From Microglena sp. YARC (lineage: Eukaryota; Chlorophyta; Chlorophyceae; Chlamydomonadales; Chlamydomonadaceae): a DNA stretch of 64,000 nucleotides. The notes beneath the pieces are model-generated. The model was not told where the DNA came from and did no database searches. It worked only from the letters and a program-made list of their open reading frames with translations. Location: the NCBI GenBank assembly GCA_022414725.1, contig CM039462.1:72377671-72441670 (forward strand), written 5' to 3'. The position numbers and the translations under genes were made by a program. Below are positions 63,039-64,000 of this stretch, piece after piece. Positions within the stretch are counted from its first letter, which is position 1; every line of letters starts with the position of its first letter.

Positions 63039-63091
63039 AGGGGGTGTCCCACTTTATTTGAGAACAACTGTATGTACCAGATGTAAACGTT

Positions 63092-63658
63092 ATGCTATCT
63101 TATGAAGAGTTTGAGCATCCCGGCAAGCTCACGGTGTCAAGGAGCCCGCACCAAGCTGCCATGCATGATGTCATGTGTAGCGCTTTTCACGGACCCAACG
63201 TCGTGCGCATCGTGGCAGACAACATGGGTTTCGAATACCTCTCCCGTGCTCCTCAGCATCGGTACCCTGATGAGATAGAGGGGATGTTTTATGGTCTCCT
63301 GGACCGCATCGTGCTTCCTGTGCTTGTTGAGGAGTTCATGTTGCTGAAGGCAAGGACAGCCGAGCACCCTCCTCCGCTGGTTCAAATTGTGATGATTTAT
63401 GACACCGGGTCATCGCTGACATACCTTACCAAGGAGGTGCTTGAGACTTTGGGGTATGAGCCAAGCTACGACATCCTCAAGAGGGACGATATGTTCGACG
63501 TAAAGCTCAACGGGCGGGCCATGCAAGTGGGGCTCTGCCCGAAAGAGCGTTGCGAGCACGTGTGTATGTTGGGGCAGAACTTTTTCAGAACGCACGGTCT
63601 TACTGTGGCCATCAACTACAAGCAACAAACGGTGAAGGTTGCCAAGGCATACACTTGA
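63092..63658 (+). CDS. Retropepsin-like aspartic protease
   Basis: 188 residues. VMIYDTGSSLTYLTKEVLET (Asp near residue 105) is a classic DTGS active-site loop. VKLNGRAMQVGL and MLGQNFFRTHGLTVAINYKQ fit the flap and the second conserved ILG-like strand of single-domain retropepsin-like proteases, which act as dimers. The N-terminal 90 residues are unassigned. It starts 20 bp after the composite element's right end. Intact. Confidence 0.65.
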   Translation: MLSYEEFEHPGKLTVSRSPHQAAMHDVMCSAFHGPNVVRIVADNMGFEYLSRAPQHRYPDEIEGMFYGLLDRIVLPVLVEEFMLLKARTAEHPPPLVQIVMIYDTGSSLTYLTKEVLETLGYEPSYDILKRDDMFDVKLNGRAMQVGLCPKERCEHVCMLGQNFFRTHGLTVAINYKQQTVKVAKAYT

Positions 63659-63824
63659 CAGAACATACATCTACACTCGACGGAATACTTAAATAAAACC
63701 TAAAGTGTACAGTACACCTATAGAGGTGTAACCGTATGGTGTCGAAATCCACAGGGCTGTGGAACACCATCATGATTGCTGGAGCCATCAACAACACGCA
63801 ACCTTGCACCGGGAAAATGGAAGC

Positions 63825-63853
63825 GGGTCCCACTTTATTTGAGAACAACTGTA
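63825..63853. mobile_element. Solo right terminal repeat
   Basis: 'gggtcccactttatttgag' + AACAACTGTA. No partner left end is visible. Confidence 0.7.
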
Positions 63854-63940
63854 ACAAACGTGGCAACAGTTCCAACCTTTCACACATGTTTTAAGTTGCG
63901 TCTGTTTCGAATATCTGATTTAATTATCCAAGAACAACAA

Positions 63941-64000
63941 TGTACGACTTTTGCATCGTCTCGGAGTTGGGTCCTAAGTTTGACGCGTATTCATCGGTAT
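63941..64000 (+). CDS. Start of an ORF cut by the window edge
   Basis: ATG followed by YDFCIVSELGPKFDAYSSV, open to the end. Too short to assign. Confidence 0.4.

Larger units (their letters stand above)
59318..63072. mobile_element. Composite transposon with 69-bp inverted repeats and cargo genes
   Basis: The left repeat 59318-59386 and right repeat 63004-63072 are inverse and nearly identical over 69 bp, ending in TACAGTTGTTCTCAAATAAA with TA at both borders. Between them lie a SAND-like ORF, a 59-codon ORF, the ankyrin-like gene, a nested IS630 element, the WDIV-repeat gene and a Fanzor C-terminus, 3755 bp in all. The Fanzor piece shows that the element derives from a Fanzor transposon. 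Confidence 0.65.

Overview
The window looks like nuclear DNA of a green-algal (Viridiplantae-type) protist. It holds two plant-like chromatin/transcription genes with many repeat-swollen spliceosomal introns, several DNA transposons, a non-LTR retrotransposon fragment and a histone H4 pseudogene. From about 37.5 kb to the right edge it becomes an intron-poor, virus-like block. I did not determine the species; a prasinophyte-type alga carrying endogenous giant-virus DNA would fit.

Left part (1-30.4 kb): two genes diverge from a ~250 bp intergenic region at 13130-13377. To the left (minus) is an Enhancer-of-polycomb-like gene (EPL1, NuA4-type acetyltransferase subunit), for which I could join ten exons in frame down to position 1680; its 3' end was not found and may lie outside the window. 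To the right (plus) is RTF1, the Plus3-domain subunit of the Paf1 elongation complex: eleven phase-compatible exons give a complete 686-residue protein ending at 30441. Almost every intron is a mass of tandem repeats. The repeat units carry copies of the neighbouring exon edge with its splice donor or acceptor, sometimes up to nine times. RTF1 introns also host two hAT-like elements with 8-bp target duplications, a TIR element encoding a small protein with PIP-box and AT-hook motifs, and an inverted pair of repeats on either side of exon 7.

Middle (30.4-37.5 kb): mostly non-coding, with an H4 pseudogene (nonsense codon at residue 79) and a broken intron-containing gene of unknown function.

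Right part (37.5-64 kb): dense, mostly intronless ORFs typical of large DNA viruses. They include a complete D5-type primase-polymerase/SF3 helicase with a decaying tandem paralogue, a methyltransferase-like ORF, an LRAT-like protein, a PD-(D/E)XK nuclease-like protein, a RING-variant protein, a 24-residue WDIV-repeat protein, an ankyrin-like protein and a DTG aspartic protease. The block is riddled with six Tc1/mariner-IS630 copies and with Fanzor (TnpB-like) remnants lying in elements that share the same outer terminal sequence. One of these, 59318-63072, has 69-bp inverted repeats enclosing several unrelated genes and is a candidate cargo-carrying transposon. Nonsense codons, frameshifts and a LINE 3' end with target duplication inside one IS630 copy argue that this is an old viral insertion decaying in a nucleus.
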